From Microscillaceae bacterium (GTDB lineage: Bacteria > Bacteroidota > Bacteroidia > Cytophagales > Microscillaceae): DNA of 47,541 bases. Position numbers and translations under genes: made by a program. Location of the stretch: NCBI GenBank assembly GCA_012031215.1, contig JAAUUB010000009.1, forward strand, positions 1-47,541, given 5' to 3'. Position 1 is the stretch's first letter. Every line of letters begins with the position of its first letter. The notes beneath the pieces are model-generated. The model ran no database searches. It worked only from the letters and a program-made list of their open reading frames with translations, and was not told where the DNA came from. Shown in pieces: positions 1 through 8,377 of this stretch.

Positions 1-591
1 TCCGGGAGTTTGGCTTCCAGGGTGGTGAGGGAGTCATCAAGCAGGTATTTTTTCCCCTCCTGCGTGTGCAAATACACATACTTATCATCGGCTTCAAAAA
101 AAGTAATTTCATCCAAACGTATCAACACAATCTTATCCCCCAATTTTACCGTCAGAGTGCTGATGGTTTTGGGCTGGGCATAGCGCTGAACCGCAGCCAA
201 CAAATCGGGCACAGACAGGACAGTGGCCGGCAAGGCGTGTAAACGGCGGATTTTTGTACCGTGAGGGCCAGTCTTTCCGGCTCAATGGGCTTTAAGAGAT
301 AATCGAGCGAGTTCTCTTCAAAGGCGCGGATGGCGTAGTTTTCGTAAGCAGTGGCAAAATCACATAGGGCAGGTGTTGCAAACGGGCCAACATCTCAAAG
401 CCATTCAAGACAGGCATCTCGATATCCAGAAAAATCACCTGCGGGCGAAGACTTTCTATCATTTGGCGGCCTTCTTCACCATTTTGGGCCTGGCCCACGA
501 GCTTAAAATCATCCGGATATTGGGCCAGCAGACGGCGCAGGCGGTCCAGGGCCAGGGGTTCATCATCCAGAAGTAGGGTAGTGTATGCCAT
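1..591 (-). CDS. LytTR-family response regulator (partial, two frameshifts)
   Basis: Response regulator of the LytR/AlgR type, expected to bind DNA through a C-terminal LytTR domain after phosphorylation by the kinase encoded just upstream (604-1750). The receiver domain covers residues 1-120: the acidic pocket LLLDDEP (Asp9, Asp10), the phospho-acceptor Asp56 in IFLDIEMP and the KPIEPERLA segment are visible. The LytTR part follows, with the typical [10 protein letters not shown] and [16 protein letters not shown] strands, and runs off the window start, so the C terminus is missing. Two one-base losses break the frame: an A-run at 356-359 and a T-run at 251-255. Restoring one base at each gives [15 protein letters not shown] and then the LytTR domain. 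The 13 bp gap to the kinase gene indicates one operon. Target genes are unknown. Confidence 0.9.
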
Positions 592-603
592 CGTGCGAAT
601 AGA

Positions 604-1750
604 TTAAGTAGAGGCAGAGAGAGGTTCTTCCTGTGTATGCGCCAAAGCCGATTCTTTTTCCAGCCAAAGCACCACTTGTTTTTGGGGAGTGTTCTGAAAT
701 TCAATTTTTGCGGTCTCTCCCCCCAGCAAACGTAATTTATCCATGGTGCTTTGCAAGCCATAGCCAGGCAGCAGGCTTTCGGGAAAGGGGGGGCCATTGT
801 CATGCAGGCAAATGCAGAGTCGGTTTTGTTGGGCTTCTATTCGGAGGATTACCTTGCCAGTGTCGGCCCGGGGGGCAATGCCGTGTTTGAGTGCGTTTTC
901 AACCAGCGGCTGGAGCAGAAAACTGGGCACGGCACAGGCCCCCAAAGAAGCATCCGCCAGAATAATTTCGTATTGCAGCCGAGGGCCATAGCGCACTTTT
1001 TCTACTTCCAAATACGTTTCTACCATTCCAGTTCGGCTCGCAGCGAGTGGTAATAGTGTGGGCTGCGCTGGGTGCTGTAGCGGAAAAAGCGCGCCAGTAG
1101 TAAGACCATTTTTTCGGCTTTTTCGGGGTCTTCGTGCACCAGACTGGCAATCGAATTGAGGGCATTGTAAAGAAAATGCGGGTTAATTTTGGCCTGCAGG
1201 GCCTCGAGTTCCGCCTTGGTTTTTAGCTCTTTCAATAGCAAAAGCTGGTATTCCTGTTCTGTGATTTTGCGCATCTGGATTTGTTCCCGGGTTCGCCAAT
1301 GATAAAGCAGGCCCACCCCTATCAACAAATGCGAGCGGAAAATCAGGTTGAAAGGGTGAAAACTGACCAAATCCAACAAAATATTCACCGGGCTCCAGCG
1401 TCCTTCCAAAATTGCCCAGAAGATAATCTCTATCCCATAAACCCCGCCCAGCAGTGCCAGGTATTGCCCCAGGCGGGTGCGTATCTTTTTCTGAAAATAG
1501 CGCAAAAACACCTGCAACACCAGCACCCCCACCAAGGATTCAAGCGCATTGGTCAACAATACAAAGATATAGGCATTGTCGGTGTCAGATTCCACCGGGG
1601 GAAACCAACGGGCCAGGGTCAGTAAAAAAAGCTGATACCGCCCAAGGCAAAATTGATGAGCAACACAAACAAAAACTGCTGCACAAAGCGGCCCAAAGCC
1701 ATCAGGGCAGTTTTAGTGGTGGTCAATGTCTTGATTTTAGGCCCTTCCAT
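604..1750 (-). CDS. LytS/YehU-type sensor histidine kinase (two frameshifts)
   Basis: Membrane sensor kinase of the His_kinase/LytS family, partner of the LytTR regulator downstream. The start chosen is MEGPKIK at 1750. The reconstructed protein has about 382 residues. Four hydrophobic segments fill the first ~150 residues, followed by a short coiled linker. The phospho-acceptor block ALQAKINPHFLYNALNSI has the conserved His. The ATPase part has PLVENALKHG (N box), HDNGPPFPE (G1) and GYGLQST with a following LRLLGG. The frame is broken at 1624-1630 (A7 on the plus strand, one base short; restores FFLLTLARWFPP) and at 1026-1027 (TT, one short; restores RAELEMVETYLEVEKV). No periplasmic sensory domain is visible, so the stimulus is probably membrane-associated; that is inference. 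Confidence 0.9.
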
Positions 1751-1830
1751 TTTTCTTGGCTTGTTTTTTAAAATTAACCAAAAAAGGCAAATGTCCTGAG
1801 GCTTGTCTTTGTTTTTGACCTTAATTTGCC

Positions 1831-1863
1831 AAAAAAAGCAAGCCATACCGACACGGCTTGCTT
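1831..1863 (-). terminator. Rho-independent terminator
   Basis: A perfect 9 bp stem (AAGCAAGCC at 1836-1844, GGCTTGCTT at 1855-1863) closes a 10-base loop. On the minus strand it is followed by a T-run (1831-1837). It lies 10 bases past the stop of the minus-strand gene ending at 1873, and would separate that gene from the kinase/regulator operon that starts at 1750. Confidence 0.85.
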
Positions 1864-1872
1864 ATCCGGAAA

Positions 1873-2517
1873 CTACTCTGCACAGGCCGATAATATTTCG
1901 TGGATATACTCCTTGCCCCAGTTGGGGTGATGGGCAGAGGCTGGCACAAACACCCCAAATTTCTGCTCGGCCTGACGCAAATGCGGACAGGCATTTTTGG
2001 CCCCACCGCCAAAGCCTTCGGGGGTATAGAGCAGGTTCTGCCCCTGGAGCAGGTCAATCCGCGGATTTTGAGGATTAATCGCCCTTGCTTTGCCCAGGCA
2101 CTCCTGAAACATTACCCCATCCGTGCGCCAGCGGTTCATCGGGTCGGCGCTAAGGCGGGCCTGGGCAATATAGGCTCGCAAGACCCAGGTTTCGTCATTC
2201 TCGATGCGGGCGGCCTTCATTTTATCAAAGAAAGCCAGGGCCTTGTCGGCAAACTGGTCCTTTTCCGTTTCCTTTTCGGCCATATAGCTCATCAGGGTGT
2301 AGCAATAGGCCGCCCAGTAATTTGGCAACCAGGCATCGGCTTGCAAAGCCGCCAGCCTTTCAAAGCGATTGGCCGCTTCCTGGTAATCTGTGGGCGAAGC
2401 CGCCGTCTGCATTGCGTCCAGGGTTTGGGTCATCAGGGCCGGGTAATCGGCCGATTGCGCCCAGGCCGCCACTTGCATTCCAATCAAAATGGCCAGCAAA
2501 ATAAGAGACTTTTTCAT
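1873..2517 (-). CDS. Secreted TPR-like protein
   Basis: A 214-residue protein beginning MKKSLILLAILIGMQVAAWAQ, a clear Sec signal peptide with cleavage after AWAQ. This start at 2517 was preferred to upstream in-frame Met codons because it begins the signal peptide. The mature part is all-helical with tetratricopeptide-like periodicity (YQEAANRFERLAALQADAWLPNYWAAYCY; ADKALAFFDKMKAARIENDE). It ends with a glycine-rich TPEGFGGG segment and HLRQAEQKF, a combination I associate with periplasmic TPR proteins of Bacteroidota. No enzymatic motif is seen, so it is probably a scaffold or binding protein in the periplasm. It lies 62 bp downstream of the TonB receptor gene on the same strand and may share its transcript; a strong terminator follows. 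Confidence 0.8.
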   Translation of the reverse strand: MKKSLILLAILIGMQVAAWAQSADYPALMTQTLDAMQTAASPTDYQEAANRFERLAALQADAWLPNYWAAYCYTLMSYMAEKETEKDQFADKALAFFDKMKAARIENDETWVLRAYIAQARLSADPMNRWRTDGVMFQECLGKARAINPQNPRIDLLQGQNLLYTPEGFGGGAKNACPHLRQAEQKFGVFVPASAHHPNWGKEYIHEILSACAE

Positions 2518-2579
2518 CGTACAAAATGGTTTTAAAGTGAAAAATGAATAAAAAACGGGAAAATCATACGTACATGCTT

Positions 2580-4703
2580 TCAAAGCAAGGTCATACTCAG
2601 GCCCAGAAAAAAGCTGCGAAAAGTAGCCGGGTGCACCGGGGCTCGCTGCTGGCCATCCGCACTGAAACGATACCCAAATACCTGTTTGTAGTTAAGGACA
2701 TTGTTGATACTAAAAATCACAATCGTATTTTGGCCCCAGAGCGAGGTAAGGTAGTTTAGCCCCAGGCTCAGGTTATGAAAATCGGGGGTGCGTCCCGAAA
2801 GAAAGGGCGTGGCATTGGGCGCATAATAAGGGCGGCCACTGGCATAGGAGTAGGTCAGATTGCAATCCAGCGACAAAGCCCGGATAAAATGCTTATACAC
2901 CACATTTAGATTATGTTGAGAGACAAACTCCGGGGTGGCCCAGGTCGGAAAATTTTGATACAGTCTTTCGGCGTGTACAAAGCTGTAAGACACCCAGTAA
3001 TCCACGTTTTCAAAAGTGCCTTCATTGTCGCGCCAAAAGACATCCAGCCCCGTGGCATAGCCCCGCCCCGAATTGTCAAGGGGGCCTTCAATGCGGCGGT
3101 CAAAGCCAGGCAAAAAGCGGTTAGGCATGCGCTCACGCACCAGTTGGCGGTAGTTTTTCAAATATCCTTCGGCCCTAAAGGTATAGCCTTTGTGCTGCCA
3201 TTGATAGTTTAAGATATAGTGATACGCTTTTTCAAAACGAAGCCCCGCATTTTCATACAGATAAGGGCGTTCCGGGTTTTGGAAAAACTCGCCCAAAGCC
3301 AGCGATACCTGGCTATTGGGGCTGGTTTTATAGGCCAATGACAAGCGGTGGGCCAGGTTGAAGCGTTGCAAATAGCCCGAGTACTCGGCTCGCAAGCCCA
3401 CCCGGGCCGCCAGGCCTTTGCCCAGATAGGCCTCATCTTCCCAAAAAACTGCTCCCAGCACCTCCTGCATCCGGTTGCTGAAGCTTCCGAAGCCATCGCC
3501 AAAGTCTTGCCACTGCCATTCGCCGCCTATCAATAAGCTATGCTTTTCTGATAGCTCCACAATGCCCACGGTTCGGCCCTGTTGGTGGGTGGCTTCGCGC
3601 CAAATGGACTGTTCGCCTGTTTGAATTTGGTCCTGGTCATAGCCATAGCTCAGTCCGGTTTGCCATTGCCAGGCTCCCTGGGTCCAGGCATAGGTAGCAT
3701 TTTGGTAAAAGTTATGGTTTTGGAGGGTAAAAGCCGTTTTTTGCCCGTCAAAATCAGGCACATAAAACCCTACCCGGGTATGGCTATAATTGGCAAAGGC
3801 CTTTAGCATATCCCTTTCCCCAAAGCGATGCCGGAAGATGGCTGAGCCTCCCCCCCCCTGAAAAGGGCGAATCCAGTCAATGTTTTGCGGCACCAGGGCA
3901 TTGGCCAGCCCCACGTGGGTGAAACTGCCCGTAAGGGCCAGAGAAGTATTGTGCCAGCGTTGGGTTCCCGTAGCGGCCCAGGTGAGATGGCTCGCAAAAA
4001 GGTTGAGGTTGCTTTGGGCGGGCAGGTCTTCGCTCTGGAGGTTGAGCACCGACGAGAGGGCTTGCCCAAACTGCGCCGAGTAGCCTCCCGTGCTAAAAGC
4101 AGTGCCCTTGAAGAGAAAAGGCGAAAAGCGGCTTCGGGTGCTCACATCGGGCAAATCGCTGAAAAAAGGATTTTGCACCACCAACCCATCAATCATCGTC
4201 TTACTTTCGGTGGCACTCCCTCCTCTCACAAACAGGCCCTCGCTTTCGCCTACCCTTTGCACTCCGGGCAGGGTTTGGAGGGCCCCAAACAAGTCGCCAT
4301 TGGCACTGGCCGTGCGCACAATGTCCAGTGGTTTGAGCAAAACTGCTTTTTTGGCATCGCTGGCCTCGAAATAACCCGCCGTGATGAGCACTGTTTGCAA
4401 AACACCGGCTTCTTCGGCCAGGGTCAGTTGCAGGTTCTCGGCCTGGCGCAGGTCTATTTTTTGAATTCGGCTTTCATAGCCAATCAGGCTCAGCACCAGC
4501 GTATCTTGCCGGATTTGGCGGGTTACGAAGCGAAAAAAGCCCGTGCTGTCGGTAGTAGCGCCATCCAGTGTATTTTTCAAATACACATTGGCTCCGACCA
4601 AGCCCTGGCCCTGGGCATCGCGCACCCAGCCCTGGAGCTTTGTTTGGGCGGGCAGGGTGTGGGTCAGGCAAAACAACAAGATTAGCAAATGGAAAATTTT
4701 CAT
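2580..4703 (-). CDS. TonB-dependent outer-membrane receptor
   Basis: A complete 707-residue outer-membrane receptor. Residues 1-19 are a signal peptide ending in LPAQ. Residues ~22-95 form a carboxypeptidase-regulatory-like beta-sandwich (GWVRDAQGQGLVGANVYL, TTDSTGFFRF, LVLSLIGYESR), usual in Bacteroidota receptors. The plug follows (~residues 120-215: FGALQTLPGVQRV, EGLFVRGGSATESKTMIDG). The rest is a 22-strand-type barrel rich in aromatic alternating strands and ends at the C-terminal barrel residues FFLGLSMTLL. No SusD-like partner is adjacent, so it resembles the stand-alone receptors for siderophores, metals or small ligands rather than a SusCD glycan pair. At 707 residues it is short for the SusC type. 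The ligand cannot be read from the sequence. Confidence 0.92.
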   Translation of the reverse strand: MKIFHLLILLFCLTHTLPAQTKLQGWVRDAQGQGLVGANVYLKNTLDGATTDSTGFFRFVTRQIRQDTLVLSLIGYESRIQKIDLRQAENLQLTLAEEAGVLQTVLITAGYFEASDAKKAVLLKPLDIVRTASANGDLFGALQTLPGVQRVGESEGLFVRGGSATESKTMIDGLVVQNPFFSDLPDVSTRSRFSPFLFKGTAFSTGGYSAQFGQALSSVLNLQSEDLPAQSNLNLFASHLTWAATGTQRWHNTSLALTGSFTHVGLANALVPQNIDWIRPFQGGGGSAIFRHRFGERDMLKAFANYSHTRVGFYVPDFDGQKTAFTLQNHNFYQNATYAWTQGAWQWQTGLSYGYDQDQIQTGEQSIWREATHQQGRTVGIVELSEKHSLLIGGEWQWQDFGDGFGSFSNRMQEVLGAVFWEDEAYLGKGLAARVGLRAEYSGYLQRFNLAHRLSLAYKTSPNSQVSLALGEFFQNPERPYLYENAGLRFEKAYHYILNYQWQHKGYTFRAEGYLKNYRQLVRERMPNRFLPGFDRRIEGPLDNSGRGYATGLDVFWRDNEGTFENVDYWVSYSFVHAERLYQNFPTWATPEFVSQHNLNVVYKHFIRALSLDCNLTYSYASGRPYYAPNATPFLSGRTPDFHNLSLGLNYLTSLWGQNTIVIFSINNVLNYKQVFGYRFSADGQQRAPVHPATFRSFFLGLSMTLL

Positions 4704-5034
4704 GGCCCAGGTAGTTTGGAAATCTTTTCTTCAAAAGACGGCCTCACTCCTTTTCTTAGAAAGGTTTTTCTGACCAAAGCCCTAAATATTGGCGCAAAAC
4801 AAGGAACTTGGGGGATAAACCCAGCCAGCGCATTTAGCAGCCTGGCCCTAGATTCCCCAAAAAAGATGCGCTGAGCAAAGAAAAAATGGAAAAATAAAAA
4901 GGAGACAAAAAAAATACTTGTCCGCTGGGTTGATTACACTTCAAGAAATTCGCTTATATTTGTTTCAATAATTGTACCAGTGTTTTTTTGAGATAAATTC
5001 CTATTTTTGGTCAGGTAAAAAAAGGCCCTTGAAT
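4704..5034. other. Divergent intergenic region between the TonB receptor and rpoN
   Basis: This 331-base stretch separates the minus-strand receptor from plus-strand rpoN. It becomes AT-rich after about 4870. I see no credible coding region: the frames that are open lack any recognisable protein and overlap the receptor start. The only supported element is the rpoN promoter candidate at 4930-4962. No matching minus-strand -7 box for the receptor was found. Confidence 0.6.
4930..4962 (+). promoter_or_regulatory. Bacteroidota-type promoter for rpoN
   Basis: TTG at 4930-4932, a 22-base spacer and TATATTTG at 4955-4962 match the Bacteroidota housekeeping consensus (TTG, ~20 bases, TAnnTTTG). It would give a leader of about 65 bases before the rpoN start at 5035. 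Confidence 0.5.
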
Positions 5035-6484
5035 ATGCAAAAACTTGGTCTGAATCAATCTCTTCAGCAGAAACTATCACCACAGCAAATCCAGTTTATT
5101 AAGCTGTTGCAAATCCCTACGGCGGAACTGGAAGCCCGTATCGAGGAAGAACTCGAGACCAATCCCGCCCTGGACGAAGGCCGGGAAAGGGAAGAGGGCA
5201 GTGAAGAAGAGATGGGGGAAATGGATGACTATGACGAAATGGATGGCAATGATGATGACCTGAGCATCGAGGATTATATACAGGATGAGGACATCAGTGG
5301 TTATAAAATGTATGGCGATGGCAATGTGAAGGAAGAAGACAAAGAAATGCCTTTGCCTACTACTACTACCCTGCTTGACTCGCTCACGGCGCAATTGGGT
5401 TTTTTGGGGCTGGAAGAACGCCAGCGCCTGATTGCCGAACAACTCATTGGCAGTATTGACAATGATGGCTATATCCGGCGCTCGGTGGAGGCCATTGTCA
5501 ATGACCTGGCTTTTACCCAAAACATCATGACCAATGTGAAGGAAGTAGATGCCATTTTGCAAAAGATTCAATATTTTGACCCTCCGGGCATCGGTGCCCG
5601 CGACCTGAAAGAATGCCTGCTCATCCAGTTGCGCCGCCGTGATGACGACAACCCCCATAATGAAGCCGCCATTCGCCTGATTGAGCAGTGTTTTGATGAG
5701 TTTACCAAAAAACACTACGACAAAATTCAAAAAAAGCTGGGTCTGGATGAAAAACAGCTCAAAGGGGTGATTAGCATCATTACCAAATTAAACCCCAAGC
5801 CCGGCGGCTATGCCTCCGAATTTGGCCGGGGACAGTATATTATCCCGGATTTTATTCTCAAAAACAGCAATAGCAAACTAGACCTTACCCTCAACTCGCG
5901 CAATGCTCCGGAGCTACGCATCAACACTACTTATGCCGATATGCTCGATACCTACAGCAAGAGCAATAAAAAAGATAAAAAAATCCGCGAAACCATCACC
6001 TTTGTCAAGCAAAAGCTGGATGCGGCCAAGTGGTTCATTGATGCCATCAAGCAACGTCAGCAAACCCTGCTTAAGACCATGAATGCCATCATTGAATACC
6101 AGTATGAGTTCTTTCTGGAAGGAGATGAAGGCAAATTTAAACCTATGATTCTTAAAGACATTGCCGACAAAATCGGGATGGACATCTCCACGGTGTCGCG
6201 GGTGGCCAACAGCAAATCCATCCAAACTGATTTTGGTATTTTCCCGCTCAAATACTTTTTTTCGGAAGGCATTTCTACCAAGTCGGGCGAGGATGTAAGC
6301 AGCCGCGAGGTGAAATCGGTACTCAAAGAAATGGTGGACAATGAAGAAAAAACGCCGCCCGCTTTCCGACGATAAGTTGGAAAAAATGCTCAAAATACGG
6401 GGCTACCGCATTGCCCGCCGCACCGTAGCCAAATACCGCGAGCAATTGGGGATTCCGGTAGCCCGTCTTCGTAAAAAATTATAG
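5035..6484 (+). CDS. rpoN: RNA polymerase sigma-54 factor (one frameshift)
   Basis: Sigma-54 directs RNA polymerase to -24/-12 promoters and needs AAA+ activators. The start is set at 5035 (MQKLGLNQSLQQKLSPQQ), the canonical region I glutamine-rich helix; an in-frame upstream extension is non-conserved. The acidic region II (~residues 45-85) precedes the core-binding domain (GLEERQRLIAEQLIGSIDNDGYI, FDPPGIGARDLKECL) and the helix-turn-helix KDIADKIGMDISTVSRVANS. The frame is broken at the A-run 6347-6352 (one base too many). Removing it continues into RRPLSDDKLEKMLKIRG and the RpoN box ARRTVAKYRE, ending at 6484, for ~482 residues, a normal family length. Followed by a PAP2-like gene 22 bp downstream. 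No enhancer-binding activator is present in the window. Confidence 0.95.
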
Positions 6485-6505
6485 CAACGCTTCAATTTAT
6501 TCCCT

Positions 6506-7135
6506 TTGCCGCTCCGATTTCTTGCCCTTTTTTTATCGTATTTCTTTCATCCGGTTGCCTTGCCTGCCCTGGCTTTTGGCTGCTTGTTTTTTTTAACCCC
6601 GGTATCGGTCCTAAGCCTGCCACCTGAATACAAATGGCAGCTTTGGTCGCTTATTTTTCTGCTCACGCTGGCCGCTCCGGCATTGGGTCTTTTGGCTTTT
6701 TGGCTGAGTGGAGCCCATACAGGCTGGCCTGCATTGCCCGGCGATACCTCGCCCGGTCAGTTACTGCTCATCACTTTGTTTTATAGCCTGACTACCCTGC
6801 TGTTTGCTACCGTAGGTGGTTTCAGCCAGGTATCAGCCCTTTCGGTGGTGATGGGAGGCATCACCCTGACCGTTTCTCTGCTCACCTTATTGCAAAGTCT
6901 TTATAATTGGTGTGCGCAAAGTGCCACTATTGGGGGGCTGGTGGGCTTACTGCTCGGTTTCAATTATCGCCTTCACGACGGCCAGCTTTTTTGGCCCATC
7001 ATTGCCCTGATATTGCTTGCCGGCCTCGTGATGAGTGCTCGGCTTTACCTCCACCGGCACACCCCGCCCCAAGTGATGTCGGGGGCAGGCCTAGGCTTTT
7101 TGGCCAACCTGGTAGTGATTATAGGTGTTTTGTAA
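6506..7135 (+). CDS. PAP2-like integral membrane protein, degenerate
   Basis: A 209-residue, very hydrophobic protein with five or six membrane segments, started at the TTG codon at 6506. Two blocks recall the lipid phosphatase (PAP2) superfamily: WCAQSATIGGLVGLLLGFNY in the place of the PSGH motif and SARLYLHRHTPPQVMSGAGLG in the place of SRxxxxxHxxxDVxxG. The first motif (KxxxxxxRP) is not visible and the PSGH histidine is Thr, while the second histidine is kept. Catalytic activity is thus doubtful. It starts 22 bp after rpoN and is probably cotranscribed with it. The family assignment is an inference from motif position; the membrane topology is clear. Confidence 0.7.
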   Translation: MPLRFLALFLSYFFHPVALPALAFGCLFFLTPVSVLSLPPEYKWQLWSLIFLLTLAAPALGLLAFWLSGAHTGWPALPGDTSPGQLLLITLFYSLTTLLFATVGGFSQVSALSVVMGGITLTVSLLTLLQSLYNWCAQSATIGGLVGLLLGFNYRLHDGQLFWPIIALILLAGLVMSARLYLHRHTPPQVMSGAGLGFLANLVVIIGVL

Positions 7136-7159
7136 AACCAAGCCTGCTGCCTGATGGCC

Positions 7160-7983
7160 TCAAAGCTCCGTGAGATAATACCGCAGGCGGGCATCCTCAA
7201 AATAATAATGAAAATGGGGCTTGGCCGGCTGGTCAAACAGATTGAGCTGAATGGGCGTGCCCGACTTTTGAGGGTGGAATTCCTGGTTTAAGATTTCCGC
7301 CAGGATGGTTTGCTGGCAGGCCATCAGGTAGCCATAAAATGGATTGGGAATATCGGGCGCATCTGCCCCCAGCTTTTCCAGCATTTGTATATCGTCCGCA
7401 GGGCCTTCGTGCTTTTGGGCATATTCCCGCAAATCGGCATAAATATCGTGTTTTCGGAACGGGGCAGGTTCAGAAAATGCAGGAGTGCATAGAGATAGCC
7501 ATTGTCATAATGATGCGCCTCAATATTGGTATAAGCATGGCGCACAAACAGGTCGCGCAGCGAAACCCCCAAGACCTCATTTTTGAAATCCATTTTTTTA
7601 CCTAAATAAAACAAAAGCCAGCGGGCACTATAAAGGCGGGTAGTGGCCTGGCGGCTGCTCAGCCAGGAAATAATCTTATGAAAGCCCTCGTCTTCATCGC
7701 GGGCAAAATCTGTGAAGATTTTCTCAAGAATAATAATCGGGGCATAATCGTAAATGAGCAGCTTTCGCTCCTGGTTTTGCCAAAGCTTATTCAGACACTG
7801 GTCATAGAGGCTATGCACTTTTTGCTGCAAGCTCTCATCAAAAAGATTGGAAAAAGTAGCGTGGAAGAGCAGGATTTTTTCCAGCTTTTCAGAATATACA
7901 TCGGCGCGGTTGTGGCTCAGGTAATCCCGCCATTCGTTGAGGGTTTTGAGCAGTATTTCGCGGATAAGGCTGCCTAAAATCAT
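7160..7983 (-). CDS. Unrecognised alpha-helical protein (one frameshift)
   Basis: I do not recognise this protein. The start chosen is MILGSLIREILLKTLNEWRD at 7983; an in-frame Met at 8100 would add 39 residues of low-complexity, non-helical sequence. The frame is broken at a T-run at 7451-7454 (one base short). Restoring it joins NLPRSE to KHDIYADLREYAQKHEGP and gives 274 residues. The protein is mainly helical with many aromatic and charged residues, no signal peptide and no membrane segment, so it is probably cytoplasmic. Its C terminus (LFDQPAKPHFHYYFEDARLRYYLTEL) is rich in aromatics. It is convergent with the PAP2-like gene and alone on its strand. It could be a helical-repeat (HEAT-like) protein, but no repeat is regular enough to claim that. 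Confidence 0.7.
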
Positions 7984-8377
7984 ACAGTTTTGTGTTTGCG
8001 GTATGCCCTCAGGGGCTTCCCGGCTTTTGAAGCACAAGTGCAGGGCGGGCTTCTTTTTTGCAATTTTCTCTGGGCACCCCGGCGTGTAAAAAAAGTTCAT
8101 TTTTCAGACTTTTGCACCATCCTCCGCACGAATGCGGGCCTGGGTATTTTGTAAGCGAAGGGTTTAGAGCCTTTGGCCACTCCTTTTCTTGCCTTAAGTC
8201 TATTCTTCCTGGTTCTGCCTTACATCCCCTTTCGCCTTCCATTTATCTTTCTGATAAAATGCGCGTTGGTCTGTTTGTAAACACTCACGCCATCCTTCTT
8301 TTGGCCGGGGCCACCCTGCCGGGGCCGAAAGGGTGATGAATGAATCGGGATTGTTTGCTTTGGGCGGTTGGCCGTTA
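7984..8377. other. Intergenic region with a hairpin
   Basis: This 394-base region lies between two minus-strand genes. No frame carries a recognisable protein and no TAnnTTTG box was found on the minus strand. It holds the hairpin at 8298-8331. If the gene at 7160-7983 uses its upstream Met, the region shortens to 277 bases. Confidence 0.5.
8298..8331. other. GC-rich hairpin with a 9-bp direct repeat
   Basis: CTTTTGGCC (8298-8306) can pair with GGCCGAAAG (8323-8331) with one T-G wobble around a 16-base loop. GCCGGGGCC also occurs twice as a direct repeat (8304-8312 and 8318-8326). It lies 47 bases past the stop of the minus-strand amidase gene. No T-run follows on either strand, so a terminator role is only possible. 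Confidence 0.4.

Noticed and set aside
1900-2535. Plus-strand open frame antisense to the secreted TPR gene
   Set aside because: The minus-strand gene has a signal peptide, TPR pattern and a terminator; the opposite frame has none of these.
3885-4685. Long plus-strand open frame (266 codons) antisense to the TonB receptor
   Set aside because: The receptor plug and regulatory domain on the minus strand explain this sequence; the antisense product has no domain.
5077-5730. Long minus-strand open frame over rpoN
   Set aside because: It lies inside a clearly conserved sigma-54 coding region on the other strand and has no recognisable protein pattern; it is a shadow frame.
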